Of a DNA stretch of 64,000 nucleotides, positions 1 to 9,376 are shown piece by piece (position 1 is the stretch's first letter; the number at the start of each line of letters is the position of its first letter). A model generated the notes under the pieces. That model made no database searches. It saw only the letters and a program-made list of their open reading frames with translations, and was not told the DNA's origin. The translations under genes were made by a program, and so were the position numbers. Origin of the DNA: Desulfoscipio sp. XC116 (lineage in GTDB: Bacteria > Bacillota > Desulfotomaculia > Desulfotomaculales > Desulfallaceae); assembly GCF_039851975.1 (NCBI RefSeq), contig NZ_CP156660.1, positions 2,485,035 to 2,549,034 on the forward strand, in the 5' to 3' direction.

Positions 1-1030
1 GGTATACTCGGCGCACGGTCATTTCATTTTGCGTCAGGGTACCGGTTTTATCGGAACAAATAAATGTGGCACAGCCCAGTGTTTCCACGGCGGGCAAGCG
101 TCTTATGATGGCATGTTTTCTAATCATGCGCTGCACCCCGACAGCCAAAGCTACAGTCACTATGGCCGGCAGCCCCTCGGGAATAGCCGCCACCGCCAGG
201 CTGACACCGGTAAGAAACATCTGGTAAACTGCCTCACCGCGCAGTACACCCGCCACAACCACCATGGCGCACACAGCCAGGCAAAAAAGCACCAGCCCGC
301 GACCCAACTGGGCCAGCCTTTTCTGCAGCGGCGTAGGCTCCTGTTCGGCTTCCTGTATCATGCCGGCAATTTGTCCCATTTCCGTAGCCATACCCGTGGC
401 CACCACAATACCCTGGCCACGGCCTCTGGTCAGCGCCGTACCCATGAACACCATGTTGCCGGCATCCGCCGGGCCCGCTGTTTTTTCCAGCGCGCGAGTA
501 TGTTTGCGCACAGGTGTGGATTCCCCCGTTAAAACAGCTTCCACGGCTTCCAGATCCACTGTCCGGGTTAGGCGAATATCCGCCGGTACCCGATCGCCCG
601 CCTCCAGTAAAACTATATCCCCCGGCACAAGCTCGGCAGCGGGTATTTTTCTTTCCATGCGATTTCGAATCACTCTGGCCTCAGGGGAAGCCAATTCCCT
701 GAGCGCCTCCATGGAACGCTCGGCCCGATATTCCTGCGCCACCCCCAATACGGCATTGAGCAATACAATAATAGAAATGGTAACGGCATCGGACCATTCC
801 CCCAAAAAGCCGCTTACAGCTGTGGCTGCCAGCAGGACTAAAACCATAAAATCCTTAAACTGATTTAATAACATCTGCCACATGGCTACACCGGGGCCCC
901 TTTCCAGCATGTTGGGGCCTACTCTTTCCAACCGGCTGCGGGCTTCGCCGTCAACTAAACCCTTGGTTGTATTCACTTCTAAGCGCAGAGCCGTTTCTTC
1001 GGCACTAAGCGTTTGCCAAATATCGGGCAT
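1..1030 (-). CDS. Cation-translocating P-type ATPase (Ca2+/SERCA-like), 5' part only
   Basis: The reading frame runs off the left edge; about 343 N-terminal residues are present. It starts at ATG 1030 behind an AGGTGAGG Shine-Dalgarno. The translation opens with a cation-ATPase N-terminal domain, then membrane helices, an actuator domain with a TGES motif, the ion-site motif PEGLPA near residue 285, and the phosphorylation motif SDKTGTLT near residue 330. PEGLPA followed by DKTGT is typical of P2A calcium pumps and related P2 ATPases (family knowledge). The likely role is ATP-driven export of Ca2+ or a similar cation across the cytoplasmic membrane. The ATP-binding domain and the last helices lie outside the window, so ion specificity cannot be settled here. 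Confidence 0.93.
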   Translation of the reverse strand, partial: MPDIWQTLSAEETALRLEVNTTKGLVDGEARSRLERVGPNMLERGPGVAMWQMLLNQFKDFMVLVLLAATAVSGFLGEWSDAVTISIIVLLNAVLGVAQEYRAERSMEALRELASPEARVIRNRMERKIPAAELVPGDIVLLEAGDRVPADIRLTRTVDLEAVEAVLTGESTPVRKHTRALEKTAGPADAGNMVFMGTALTRGRGQGIVVATGMATEMGQIAGMIQEAEQEPTPLQKRLAQLGRGLVLFCLAVCAMVVVAGVLRGEAVYQMFLTGVSLAVAAIPEGLPAIVTVALAVGVQRMIRKHAIIRRLPAVETLGCATFICSDKTGTLTQNEMTVRRVY

Positions 1031-1408
1031 GTCCTCACCTCTTGCAGTTTATTTCCATAATTATCTAATAGCATATTCAAGCACCCGGAAAAAATTACTA
1101 CAAGTTTGGACATACTCTTAATTTGTTAAACAACTGTCCGTTAATAATGAAAGCTTTCTATTTTACCAACCCCCGAGGTTGTAAAAAATTTACCACACCT
1201 TTTAAGCGATTGTTTCCGGCCCCGCCCAACAACCCAAATCATTTATTTAGTTACAACAGCACTCATGAAAATGGTTTTTCACTCACTATTCTCCGCAGAG
1301 ATTACAGAGCGTCTCGCATCCAAAGACCGTTTGACCCTCTTTAAGCCCCGGTGTTATACTGTTAACGTTAAAGATATTAACTTAGAACCAAAGCCGGAGG
1401 TAACCGCC

Positions 1409-3184
1409 ATGCCCTTTGACGGTCTTTTTTTATACAATGTATGCCACGAGTTAAACGATAATTTGCGTCAGGGACGCATTGAAAAAATTTATCAGCCCGC
1501 CCGGGAGGAGATAGTTTTAATTATTAGCAAGCCCGGGGGCAAATACCGCTTAATCATCAATGCAAACGCTCAAAACGCCCGGTTACACCTCACCGGGAAG
1601 TCCGCGCCCAATCCTACCGCCCCCCCCATGTTTTGCATGTTACTGCGCAAACACCTGGAGGGCGGTAAAATAAGCGGCTTCCTTCAGTCCGGCTTAGACC
1701 GGGTATTGAATATACAGGTGGACTGCCGCGATGAACTGGGCCGCCCGGCCGTTAAATCACTGATTTGTGAAATAATGGGCCGCCACAGCAACATCATACT
1801 GGTATCGCGACCGGACAACACTATACTGGATGGCATAAGGCGGTACGGCCACGCCGTCAGCCGCCACCGGGAAGTGTTACCCGGTCAGCCCTATATACCC
1901 CCGCCCGAGCCACAGAAGGTCAACCCGCTGATGGTTTCGGAGGAGGATTTCCGAGAAGCCGTCATGAACGGCCAACTGGAAGACAATCTGGCTGTAGCCC
2001 TGCAAAAATCTCTGGATGGGCTGAGCATTCCCACCTGCCGAGAGATCATCAAGCTGGCGGGCCTGGAGCCCAATATCCTTTTAAACTACTGCGGCGAACA
2101 CGAACTGCGCACCCTCTGGCAAACCTGGCAACCTCTGGCTTCCGACGCCCGGAAACAAAAGCTGCAATCCGTGCTGGTATGCAACTGCGATGGCGAACCC
2201 GTAGATTTTTTCCCACTTCCCGTGGTTAAGAATGAGAAATTCACCTACACGAAAGCCCGGGCCAATGATACAGTTGATGCTTTTTTCTCCCATAAGATAA
2301 TACGGGAAATCATAAACAAACAAAGAAGTCAGTTGCTGAGCATTATCAATAAGGAAGCCAAGCGCATACAAAAGAAACTGGCACTGCAGAGAAAAAGTGT
2401 TGCCGAAGCCGGGGAATCCGACCGGTTGCGTTTATACGGTGAGCTCCTCACAGCCAATATTTATCGCCTGGAGCGGGGCATGCAGGGTATTGAGCTGGAA
2501 AACTATCATGATCCGGAGGCTAAAACGGTAGTTATACCGCTCGATAAATCGCTTTCCGCCTCAGAGAACGTACAGTCTTACTTCAAAAAATATAACAAGG
2601 CTAATAAAACCAAAAAGGCGGCCGGACAAATGGCCCGGCTGAGCGAAGAGGAACTGCAATATTTGGATAGTGTTAAAGCAGCATTGGAAATAGCTGAAAA
2701 TATGGATGACCTGAATGAAATAAGACAGGAACTGACTAAACAGGGGTACATCAAAAAAACAGCTGTGCAGCCCGGCAAAAAACGCGAAAAAGATACCCCG
2801 CAGAAGATCAAGCCGCTGCAATATGTTTCCGGTGATGGTTTTATCGTGCTGGTCGGTAAAAATAACCGCCAAAACGACACCTTAACTTTAAAAACAGCCG
2901 AGGACAGCGATATCTGGCTGCATACCAGCAAAATACCGGGCTCTCACGTCATCATTCGCACCAAAGGCCGGGAGGTACCCGAAAAAACTCTGCTGGAAGC
3001 GGCTACTCTGGCGGCTTACTTCAGCCGGGCCAGAGAATCCACCAATGTACCCGTAGATTACACACTGCGCAAACACGTAAAAAAACCCAATGGAGCCAAG
3101 CCCGGCTACGTAATTTATGAAAAGCAAAAGACTGTTTTCGTTAACCCGCAACCCAATGCCATGCAGCAAGCAGAGCGGGAATGA
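1409..3184 (+). CDS. rqcH: NFACT-family protein RqcH (ribosome quality control; formerly fibronectin-binding protein A-like)
   Basis: The frame is open from 1265, but the start is placed at ATG 1409 (MPFDGLFLYNVCHEL), which follows CCGGAGG at 8 bases and gives the usual N-terminus; the product is 591 aa. The family (Rqc2/NEMF/RqcH) binds obstructed 50S subunits carrying peptidyl-tRNA and recruits tRNA-Ala to add alanine tails for degradation. Visible parts are an NFACT-N domain over roughly residues 1-200, a central helical coiled-coil region, and an NFACT-R domain near the C-terminus with DIWLHTSKIPGSHV. The protein is cytosolic. It appears monocistronic and diverges from the P-ATPase gene. 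Confidence 0.93.
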   Translation: MPFDGLFLYNVCHELNDNLRQGRIEKIYQPAREEIVLIISKPGGKYRLIINANAQNARLHLTGKSAPNPTAPPMFCMLLRKHLEGGKISGFLQSGLDRVLNIQVDCRDELGRPAVKSLICEIMGRHSNIILVSRPDNTILDGIRRYGHAVSRHREVLPGQPYIPPPEPQKVNPLMVSEEDFREAVMNGQLEDNLAVALQKSLDGLSIPTCREIIKLAGLEPNILLNYCGEHELRTLWQTWQPLASDARKQKLQSVLVCNCDGEPVDFFPLPVVKNEKFTYTKARANDTVDAFFSHKIIREIINKQRSQLLSIINKEAKRIQKKLALQRKSVAEAGESDRLRLYGELLTANIYRLERGMQGIELENYHDPEAKTVVIPLDKSLSASENVQSYFKKYNKANKTKKAAGQMARLSEEELQYLDSVKAALEIAENMDDLNEIRQELTKQGYIKKTAVQPGKKREKDTPQKIKPLQYVSGDGFIVLVGKNNRQNDTLTLKTAEDSDIWLHTSKIPGSHVIIRTKGREVPEKTLLEAATLAAYFSRARESTNVPVDYTLRKHVKKPNGAKPGYVIYEKQKTVFVNPQPNAMQQAERE

Positions 3185-3305
3185 CAAAGCATGCTTTTCC
3201 TCCTTAACCGCATATAGACAACTATTTTACACATTGATTTCTTATTCATTCCACAGTTTTGCCACATTTACAGGTTATAATTGAAAAGACAAAGGAGGAG
3301 ATACG

Positions 3306-3647
3306 ATGAAGAAAAAAATAGGGATCGCTATAGCGACATTATCACTGGCAGCTGCCATGGCCGTGCCCGCCTTTGCGGACAGCGCGGCCGACGCCAAGGC
3401 CTGGTTTGACCAGCGGTTTGCCGCCAAGGAAGCAGCTGTGGAACAAGCCGTGGAATCCGGTCGCATAACTGCTGAGCAGGGAGAAGCCATGAAGCAGCAC
3501 TTCGACCAAATGTACGAACTCCATGAGCAAAACGGTTTTACCTGCCCGTACGGAACTCCTGGCCAGGGACCGGGCTTTGGCCACGGCGGCAGAGGCTTTT
3601 GCGGTGGAAACGGCATGGGCTTCGGCGCCGGCGCCCAGCAGCAATAA
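3306..3647 (+). CDS. Small secreted DUF2680-like protein
   Basis: This 113-aa protein has a clear Sec signal peptide (MKKK, a hydrophobic stretch, then AFA-DS near residue 25). A short helical segment rich in Ala, Glu and Gln follows, and the tail is rich in Gly, Phe and His. The start has a strong AAAGGAGG site 7 bases upstream. The layout resembles DUF2680 proteins, which are common in Desulfotomaculum-like Firmicutes and have no defined function. A hairpin terminator follows at once, so it is probably a single-gene unit. Glycine and histidine in the tail could suggest metal binding, but that is speculation. Confidence 0.8.
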   Translation: MKKKIGIAIATLSLAAAMAVPAFADSAADAKAWFDQRFAAKEAAVEQAVESGRITAEQGEAMKQHFDQMYELHEQNGFTCPYGTPGQGPGFGHGGRGFCGGNGMGFGAGAQQQ

Positions 3648-3655
3648 AGACAAGT

Positions 3656-3718
3656 GGGGACGGTTCTTGCTTTTGCCAAACCTTACATGGCAAGCAAGAA
3701 AACCGTCCCTCTTTTTTT
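3656..3718 (+). terminator. Rho-independent terminator after the DUF2680-like gene
   Basis: A long imperfect inverted repeat (GGGACGGTTCTTGC and its complement) is followed by a run of seven T residues, immediately downstream of the stop codon at 3647. Confidence 0.85.
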
Positions 3719-3767
3719 ACATATTTCCTCTACCTTAATACATTAGCAATCATTTTGAACAATCATT

Positions 3768-4080
3768 TTACTTTTTGGCGTAGCGGTCAAAGTAACGGCT
3801 GACTACAATTCGTGTATTCTCGCCGCCATGAGCCGGTAAAAAGAGTCTGCATTTGGTGTTTAATAGCTTTTGCCAGGAATTTAACAGCAGTTTCGGATTA
3901 TCAACAAACAGCGGGTAAATATTGCCACTTATGCCATGAACCATGGCGTCCCCAACCAAAGCGATTTCCTCATCGACAATGATACTTACGGAACCCAACG
4001 TATGGCCGGGCGTATGCATTGCACAGGGTTACAGAATCGGGCAACAAAGAGTCCGGTTCAAGTAAGTGAAAAAATTATGA
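3768..4080 (-). pseudogene. Broken metallo-beta-lactamase-fold hydrolase (C-terminal fragment)
   Basis: An 83-residue open stretch (stop at 3768, first ATG at 4019) holds the C-terminal part of an MBL-fold enzyme: HTPGHT, a GDAM motif and LPAHGG, which are metal-ligand motifs of this fold. The N-terminal half, including the HxHxDH motif, is missing. Just upstream of the ATG the same frame has a stop, while a neighbouring frame continues with an MBL-like segment (EPDSLLPDSVTL) over about 4030-4075. This indicates a frameshift and truncation rather than a short functional gene. Confidence 0.7.
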
Positions 4081-4207
4081 TATAATCCCTTCAGAATAAA
4101 AAACTGGAGGGATTCTTGTGATAGAATTAGCACAAGACACTAAAACGTCTATGGTTAACCTTACCACTGTTTGAATTATTCTTCTACCATTTATGAAAGG
4201 AAACAAT

Positions 4208-4681
4208 ATGATGAATGATTTGATTAAAAAATATAAACATAAGATTATGCCTCGGGAAAAAAGTGTCGAAGAACTGATAGACTACTTAAGACATAAAACT
4301 GATATTGTGGAAATAGCCACAACAGCACTGCCGGAATCATATGTAAAACTTATGATATTTAATATTATTCATTGTTTGCGGAATGAAAAATTTGCTATAC
4401 CTGCCCATGAATTCAATTTTGTCGCATATAAGATTATAAGAAACCATAGAAGCAATCCATATTATCAGCATGACTATGCACATCTTTCCGACGTTCAAGG
4501 GGACGACTTCATTTTTGTTATCTTTGAAACAAAAACAGGAGTTATCCATTGCAATAGTAGTAAATTGATGTTGGAATTACGTATTGAACAAGGTGTTAGC
4601 CAATATGATTACGACAATGAAACTCTTTTATTTGTCGATTATCTATCATCTTTAGAACAGTATTCTAATGGAGATTATTAA
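4208..4681 (+). CDS. Hypothetical protein
   Basis: This is a 157-aa protein I do not recognise. The frame also has an ATG at 4193, but that codon overlaps the only ribosome-binding site (GAAAGGA), so ATG 4208 or 4211 is preferred. The product is soluble, rich in Asn, Tyr and Ile, with no signal or membrane helix. The local DNA is clearly more AT-rich than the surrounding housekeeping genes, which fits acquired or decaying DNA. Upstream, an 18-codon stretch starting at GTG 4118 behind a GGAGGG site ends at TGA 4172-4174 in the same frame as this gene; see findings. Confidence 0.5.
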   Translation: MMNDLIKKYKHKIMPREKSVEELIDYLRHKTDIVEIATTALPESYVKLMIFNIIHCLRNEKFAIPAHEFNFVAYKIIRNHRSNPYYQHDYAHLSDVQGDDFIFVIFETKTGVIHCNSSKLMLELRIEQGVSQYDYDNETLLFVDYLSSLEQYSNGDY

Positions 4682-4895
4682 CCGCAAAGTAAATCAAGTC
4701 AGTCTGTGGTAAATGCTTCGTCAACCGCAGCGTACGGATTGCCCGCACTGTTTTTCCCGCTAACTTCACATCAAGGGTTATGTGCCTATGTGCCTTATAT
4801 TGCACCGGCAGCACTTTCGGACTGTCCCCACACTGTGGTCAACGGTAACCAGCGATATATTTGGAAGGGTCTTTTCCTGATGGGTGTGTTGATTA

Positions 4896-5105
4896 ATGTT
4901 AAAGAAGTTGCTTAGCACAATAAATAGTCACCGTATTTATATATTAAACTTCTTTTGTGCTCTCATTGCTATTGTGATAACTAAAATCATTTGGGGCTTT
5001 TACCACAAAACTCTCTTTTCCAGGGAATACCTGGAATGGTCTCTCGTATTAATTGTTTTCTATATTATATCCTTTGTTTTTTTCTTTAGCTTCAAGAAAA
5101 AGTAA
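4896..5105 (+). CDS. Possible small two-helix membrane protein
   Basis: A 69-aa frame with two strongly hydrophobic segments (about residues 15-33 and 47-63) and a lysine-rich end. No convincing Shine-Dalgarno is seen upstream of ATG 4896, and the region is AT-rich and contains broken genes, so it could equally be a chance frame or a relic. Confidence 0.3.
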   Translation: MLKKLLSTINSHRIYILNFFCALIAIVITKIIWGFYHKTLFSREYLEWSLVLIVFYIISFVFFFSFKKK

Positions 5106-5394
5106 GCTAGTTATAATGCATTTTCAAATTTAACAGTGTCTGGAAACGAAGTGGGCCACGGATATTAACGAAAAAGTTTAATGTTTGGGGCTGGCTTGCG
5201 CCGTTTCCCAAGTAAGGCTGTCACTTGTTTGCCAAGTCCATATTATTGCCCGCATAATTAATTCAACAGCCAACCTATTGGAAAAAACAGGCGCCATAAA
5301 AAGCCGAACAAATAACACCTGGGAATGGGATATAGGGAAAATGGGGTTCCTTGGGGGAATGGGTCTGTGAAAATTTTCTGGAAAGGTTGCTGGA

Positions 5395-5703
5395 TTGCTA
5401 TTTTTACTATGTATACCCCTTGGTCTTATGGCTATTTTCGCAGTTGAGCAAGGTCAAATACAAATACAAGACTTTGGTGATATTTTAGGAATCCTTATAT
5501 GGTCTTTTCTTTTTTACTCCATAGCCTTAACCGTGGCAGGGCTTTTTTGCCGATCTTCAAGAACAATATATTTAGCAGGCGGACTATCACTATTATTAGC
5601 AGTTTTCACCGCGTGGTCAATAGGCAAATTTGTGCTTATATGGAGTTGTATACAAATTTTGATTGCAGTTATTTTAAGTTCAGCTAATCAAAAAGAAATT
5701 TAG
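5395..5703 (+). CDS. Possible small membrane protein, N-terminus perhaps disrupted
   Basis: A 102-aa hydrophobic frame with three likely membrane helices. TTG 5395 is preceded by GGAAAGG at 8 bases. A second frame starting at GTG 5366 encodes a membrane-protein-like N-terminus (MKIFWKGCWIAIFTM) that overlaps this start and then ends, which suggests that a frameshift near 5400 broke an originally longer gene. No family is recognised. Confidence 0.35.
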   Translation: MLFLLCIPLGLMAIFAVEQGQIQIQDFGDILGILIWSFLFYSIALTVAGLFCRSSRTIYLAGGLSLLLAVFTAWSIGKFVLIWSCIQILIAVILSSANQKEI

Positions 5704-5879
5704 CACACCCTGGCATTCCATGCTAAAAGAGTGTGTTCAAAAAGCTTCAGGGTTTACTAATTACGGAGCTATTGGTATTACGATTACACATATCTTAAAA
5801 TGGAGTTATACTTGGATTTATAAAATTAGATAGTATATATAAGGTAGATGACAATTAACACTAGCTGGATATATCATAT

Positions 5880-5920
5880 TGCCGTTATTTTGCCGTTATT
5901 TTGCCGTTATTTTGCCGTTA
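5880..5920. repeat. 11-bp tandem repeat, 3.7 copies
   Basis: The unit TGCCGTTATTT is repeated three times without mismatch, followed by an 8-base partial copy. It lies about 240 bp upstream of the acyl-CoA ligase start. The 11-bp period places each copy on the same face of the helix, so a protein-binding array is possible. Confidence 0.9.
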
Positions 5921-6101
5921 GGCTATACTGTCGCCCTTTTTTAGATGAGTTACTTACTATCAGCCATCCATTATTTTTTATAATATTGCAAAATTTCGCA
6001 ATTCAATATAATCTATATTAAACAAGCTAATGCCATCCTGCTCTAATAAATATCGTTATTATCCAAATTTTTAAACATACTGTTAATTATGCATAACATT
6101 G

Positions 6102-6114
6102 ACCGACTGTCGGT
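6102..6114. promoter_or_regulatory. Palindromic operator candidate upstream of the acyl-CoA ligase
   Basis: ACCGACTGTCGGT is a perfect 13-bp palindrome (6-bp arms around a T), embedded in TTGACCG...CGGTTTGAC, 49 bp before the start codon. Its form resembles TetR-family operators that control fatty-acid genes; the regulator itself is not in this window. Confidence 0.5.
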
Positions 6115-6162
6115 TTGACTTGCTTTTTACCAACTGAATATTAAAAATAAAGGAGTGTTCGA

Positions 6163-7818
6163 ATGGATAAAATCTGGTTAAAAAAAAGTTGGCCTAAGGA
6201 CGTGCCCCAAAAGCTTGCATACAGGCTTGGCGTTAAGCCGTTATATGAATATCTGCGTGCTAATGCCAAGGACATACCGAATAACATTGCCTACATTTAT
6301 TATGGCCAAGAGATTACCTGGAAAGAACTTGACCGGTATTCCGACAGCATTGCCAATTTCCTTTTATCAAAAGGTATTACCAAAGGCGATAGGGTTGCAA
6401 TTTTTATGCAAAATTGTCCTCAATACATTATTGCGCATTATGCAATTCAAAAAATTGGAGCCATCGTGGGTCCCGCCAGCCCAATGTTTAAAAAATGGGA
6501 ATTGGAGTATGAAGTAAACGACATGGGGGCAAGAGCAATCTTCACAACAGATGATCTATATCCTATTGTAGCTGACATTTTAGAAAAGACAACACTGGAG
6601 CAAGTGATCCTTTCCAATTATGCTGATTTTGCGCCAAATCAACCGACTATACCATTTCCCAAAGAATTAATACATGAAAAAATAAATTACCCCAACACCT
6701 ATGATCTAAAGGAATTGACAAGCCTTTATAAACCTGAAGTCCCGCCTCTGCAAGTTAATATCTGGGACGATATAGCATTGATGGTTTACACTTCAGGCAG
6801 TACCGGCAGGCCCAAAGGTGCAATGCTAACTCACGGAAACGCTTTATTTAAAACTGCGGCCAGTTACCAAGGCAACAGAATGTCTGCTCATGACATATTT
6901 CTTGTCACAAACCCAATTTTCCATATTGCGGGGATGGTTATGGGGGTTAATATTCCCATATACGGTGCTAACGCCACCATACTTCTAACAAGGTATGATC
7001 CAGAGGCGGTTATTACAGCAATAGAAAAATATAACTGCAGCAAGTGGTATAGTATTGTGCCAATGAACGTTGGTATTTTACGCTATCCCGGTATTGAAAA
7101 AAGAAATCTGAACTCTCTGAACACTAATATCACTACCAGTTTCGGTATTGCCTTAACTGAAGAAATAAGCAATGCCTGGGCGCAGTTAACCGGCGGATGC
7201 TTACTTTATGAAGCTTCCTACGGACTCAGTGAAACTCATACCTGTGACACCTTTATGCCCTGGGACAAAATAAGCTACAACAATTGCGGAATTCCCACTT
7301 TTGAAACTGATATAAGGATAACTGATCCTGAAACCGGCAATGAACTTCCAACCGGCCAAATGGGTGAAATACTTATTAAAAGCCCCGGGGTATTTAAAGG
7401 TTATTGGAATAACTTTGAGAGTACACAAAAAACATTACGTGACGGTTGGGTGTATACAGGTGATATGGGTATGATTGACGAGGAAGGTTATCTTTATTTT
7501 AACGGCAGACTTAAAGAAATGATCAAGTGTTCAGGCTACAGCGTTTTTCCTGAGGATGTTGAAGTATTATTGCTTAAACATGCGGCGATTGCACAAGTAG
7601 CGGCAATTGGGATTCCTGACCCAAACCGCGGTGAAAGTGTTAAAGCATTTATAGTACTCAAAGAGGAATATAAATGTAAAATAACCCCGGAAGAAATTAT
7701 CCAGTGGTCCAAGGAACATATGGCTGCCTATAAATACCCTCGATATGTTGAGTTTATGGATAATTTGCCTACATCCGGCACAGGCAAAGTGCTGCGCCGA
7801 ATGTTAAAGGAAAAATAA
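6163..7818 (+). CDS. Acyl-CoA synthetase, AMP-forming (fatty-acid CoA ligase type)
   Basis: A 551-aa member of the ANL adenylate-forming superfamily, which activates a carboxylic acid with ATP and joins it to CoA. The ATP-binding motif YTSGSTGRPKGAML lies near residue 208, the YGLSETHT motif near residue 352, GDMG near 433, and the catalytic lysine region SGTGKVLRR near the C-terminus. AAAGGAG precedes the ATG. It is flanked by an operator-like palindrome upstream and a hairpin downstream, so it appears to be a single-gene unit. Medium or long-chain fatty acids are the likely substrates, but the substrate cannot be read from the sequence. Confidence 0.9.
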   Translation: MDKIWLKKSWPKDVPQKLAYRLGVKPLYEYLRANAKDIPNNIAYIYYGQEITWKELDRYSDSIANFLLSKGITKGDRVAIFMQNCPQYIIAHYAIQKIGAIVGPASPMFKKWELEYEVNDMGARAIFTTDDLYPIVADILEKTTLEQVILSNYADFAPNQPTIPFPKELIHEKINYPNTYDLKELTSLYKPEVPPLQVNIWDDIALMVYTSGSTGRPKGAMLTHGNALFKTAASYQGNRMSAHDIFLVTNPIFHIAGMVMGVNIPIYGANATILLTRYDPEAVITAIEKYNCSKWYSIVPMNVGILRYPGIEKRNLNSLNTNITTSFGIALTEEISNAWAQLTGGCLLYEASYGLSETHTCDTFMPWDKISYNNCGIPTFETDIRITDPETGNELPTGQMGEILIKSPGVFKGYWNNFESTQKTLRDGWVYTGDMGMIDEEGYLYFNGRLKEMIKCSGYSVFPEDVEVLLLKHAAIAQVAAIGIPDPNRGESVKAFIVLKEEYKCKITPEEIIQWSKEHMAAYKYPRYVEFMDNLPTSGTGKVLRRMLKEK

Positions 7819-7843
7819 ATATAAGTTAACTAAACGTTTATAA

Positions 7844-7875
7844 AAACAGATCCGCACGAATAAGGCGGATTTGTT
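7844..7875 (+). terminator. Hairpin terminator after the acyl-CoA ligase
   Basis: The stem AACAGATCCGC pairs with GCGGATTTGTT and is followed by a short AT-rich tract. It lies between two convergent genes. Confidence 0.6.
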
Positions 7876-7948
7876 AATTTATAAACCATATTAAGTTGAC
7901 GTCCCAGCCAATTAATAATTAAGTCATGCGATAGCATAAATTGTTTTC

Positions 7949-9175
7949 TCATACTTTAGCTATTTTCTTGCCATATTCCATAGCGTCATTTTGTGAATTG
8001 CCATCAGGATTCCACTGATTTCTAAAGCCTTCACCAATAACCTCAAAGCCTGCATTTTCCATTAAATTATTAATTACTTTCGTTGATTCCCCACTCCAGC
8101 CGTAACAGCCAAATGCCGCTGCTTTTTTATTTGTGAATTTTAGCTCCTTCATTAAATGAATAAATCCTGCTACTGAGTGTAGAATGCTTCTTGAAATGGT
8201 TGGTGAACCTATAACAACGGTTTTTGATTTGAAGACTTCGGTAATCAGGTCGTTCTCATCACTTTTGGCCAGGTTGAAAACTTTTACCATCACATCTGAA
8301 TCTACCAAACCGATCCCTTCAGCTATTTTTTCGGCCAATATTTTTGTGCCATTCCACATCGTATCGTAAATAATGGTGATTTGATTCTCTTGATAGTCAT
8401 TTGCCCACTGGGAATATTTTTCAACAATCTGCATGGGGTTTTCTCTCCAGATAACACCATGACTTGTTGCGATCATATCAATTTGTAAGTTTAAGGAGAT
8501 GACTTCAGCAAGCTTTTTCCTTAATATTTGGCTAAAAGGCGTTAAAATATTTGCGTAGTATTTTATAGATTCGTTTGCTAGATCACATTGATCTACCAAA
8601 TCATTAAATAGTTTTTCGGTTGCGTAATGCTGTCCAAAGGCATCATTACTGAATAAGATATTATCTTTCGTTAAATACGTCGCCATACTGTCCGGCCAAT
8701 GCAGCATCGGCATTTCAACAAATACCAACTCTTTGCCGTTTCCGATATCCAGTTTATCTCCGGTTTTTACTACATGAAAATCCCATTCTTGATGATACTG
8801 TCCACTTAAAGATTTAATGGCATTGGCGGTACAATAAATCGGTTTGTCAGGAATATGCTTCATCAACGCAGGTAGTGCCCCGCTATGATCAACTTCTCCG
8901 TGATTTGCCACGATATAATCAATTTCATTTAAATCGATTTCTTTAGCTAAATTCTCAACAAATTCCTCCGCAAATGGAGCCCAGACCGTATCAATCAGAA
9001 TAGTCTTTTCTTCTTGTATCAAGTACGAATTATATGTGGAGCCTTTATGAGTCGAATACTCATCACCATGAAACTTCTGCAGTTCCCAGTCTACTTTACC
9101 TACCCAAGATACATTGTTTTTTATTTCCTTTTTCAATTTATGTTCACAACCTTTCTTTATTATTATTCGTCGCAT
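7949..9175 (-). CDS. Flavodiiron protein (A-type flavoprotein, FprA family)
   Basis: The protein has an N-terminal metallo-beta-lactamase-like diiron domain and a C-terminal flavodoxin domain. The diiron ligand motif NHGEVDHSG is present near residue 92. A second histidine-containing segment (MLHWPDS) and the flavodoxin part (IIYDTMWNGT, later GSPT and GCYGWSGES) are clear. Members reduce O2 to water or NO to N2O in the cytosol of anaerobes, using rubredoxin or F420H2. No rubredoxin domain is fused here and none is encoded next door. The frame opens at ATG 9175, but a TTG at 9136 (LKKEIKNN...) also fits the family's usual N-terminus, so the start is uncertain. Confidence 0.92.
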   Translation of the reverse strand: MRRIIIKKGCEHKLKKEIKNNVSWVGKVDWELQKFHGDEYSTHKGSTYNSYLIQEEKTILIDTVWAPFAEEFVENLAKEIDLNEIDYIVANHGEVDHSGALPALMKHIPDKPIYCTANAIKSLSGQYHQEWDFHVVKTGDKLDIGNGKELVFVEMPMLHWPDSMATYLTKDNILFSNDAFGQHYATEKLFNDLVDQCDLANESIKYYANILTPFSQILRKKLAEVISLNLQIDMIATSHGVIWRENPMQIVEKYSQWANDYQENQITIIYDTMWNGTKILAEKIAEGIGLVDSDVMVKVFNLAKSDENDLITEVFKSKTVVIGSPTISRSILHSVAGFIHLMKELKFTNKKAAAFGCYGWSGESTKVINNLMENAGFEVIGEGFRNQWNPDGNSQNDAMEYGKKIAKV

Positions 9176-9376
9176 AACCTTGCGGCTTAGCTTACACTCC
9201 CCAGCACCAACCCCTTAAGATCACTTAACCCCCTGGTGCATATTATTATTTGATTATAGTTTACCTTTCCGGCATACTCAACAATTTCATAGCCCGGATC
9301 ACCTGTGCTTTTTCATAAAGCGCTCCCCTTAGATTTAACAAGATTTAACAAAGTTATTCATTTAAAGTGTTGTCAT

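Larger units (their letters stand above)
5706..6162. other. AT-rich intergenic region with tandem repeat and operator-like palindrome
   Basis: This 457-bp stretch carries no convincing gene. It holds the 11-bp tandem repeat at 5880-5920, a palindrome at 6102-6114 and presumably the promoter of the acyl-CoA ligase gene. Confidence 0.7.

Noticed and set aside
29-1121. Plus-strand frames at the left edge
   Set aside because: They are shadows of the minus-strand P-type ATPase, which has unmistakable PEGLPA and DKTGT motifs.
4172-4174. TGA as selenocysteine codon
   Set aside because: There is no visible SECIS-like hairpin directly after it and no selenoprotein family similarity; a stop or nonsense change is simpler.
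4706-4915. 69-codon plus-strand frame
   Set aside because: No ribosome-binding site, unnatural composition and overlap with another candidate; treated as noise.
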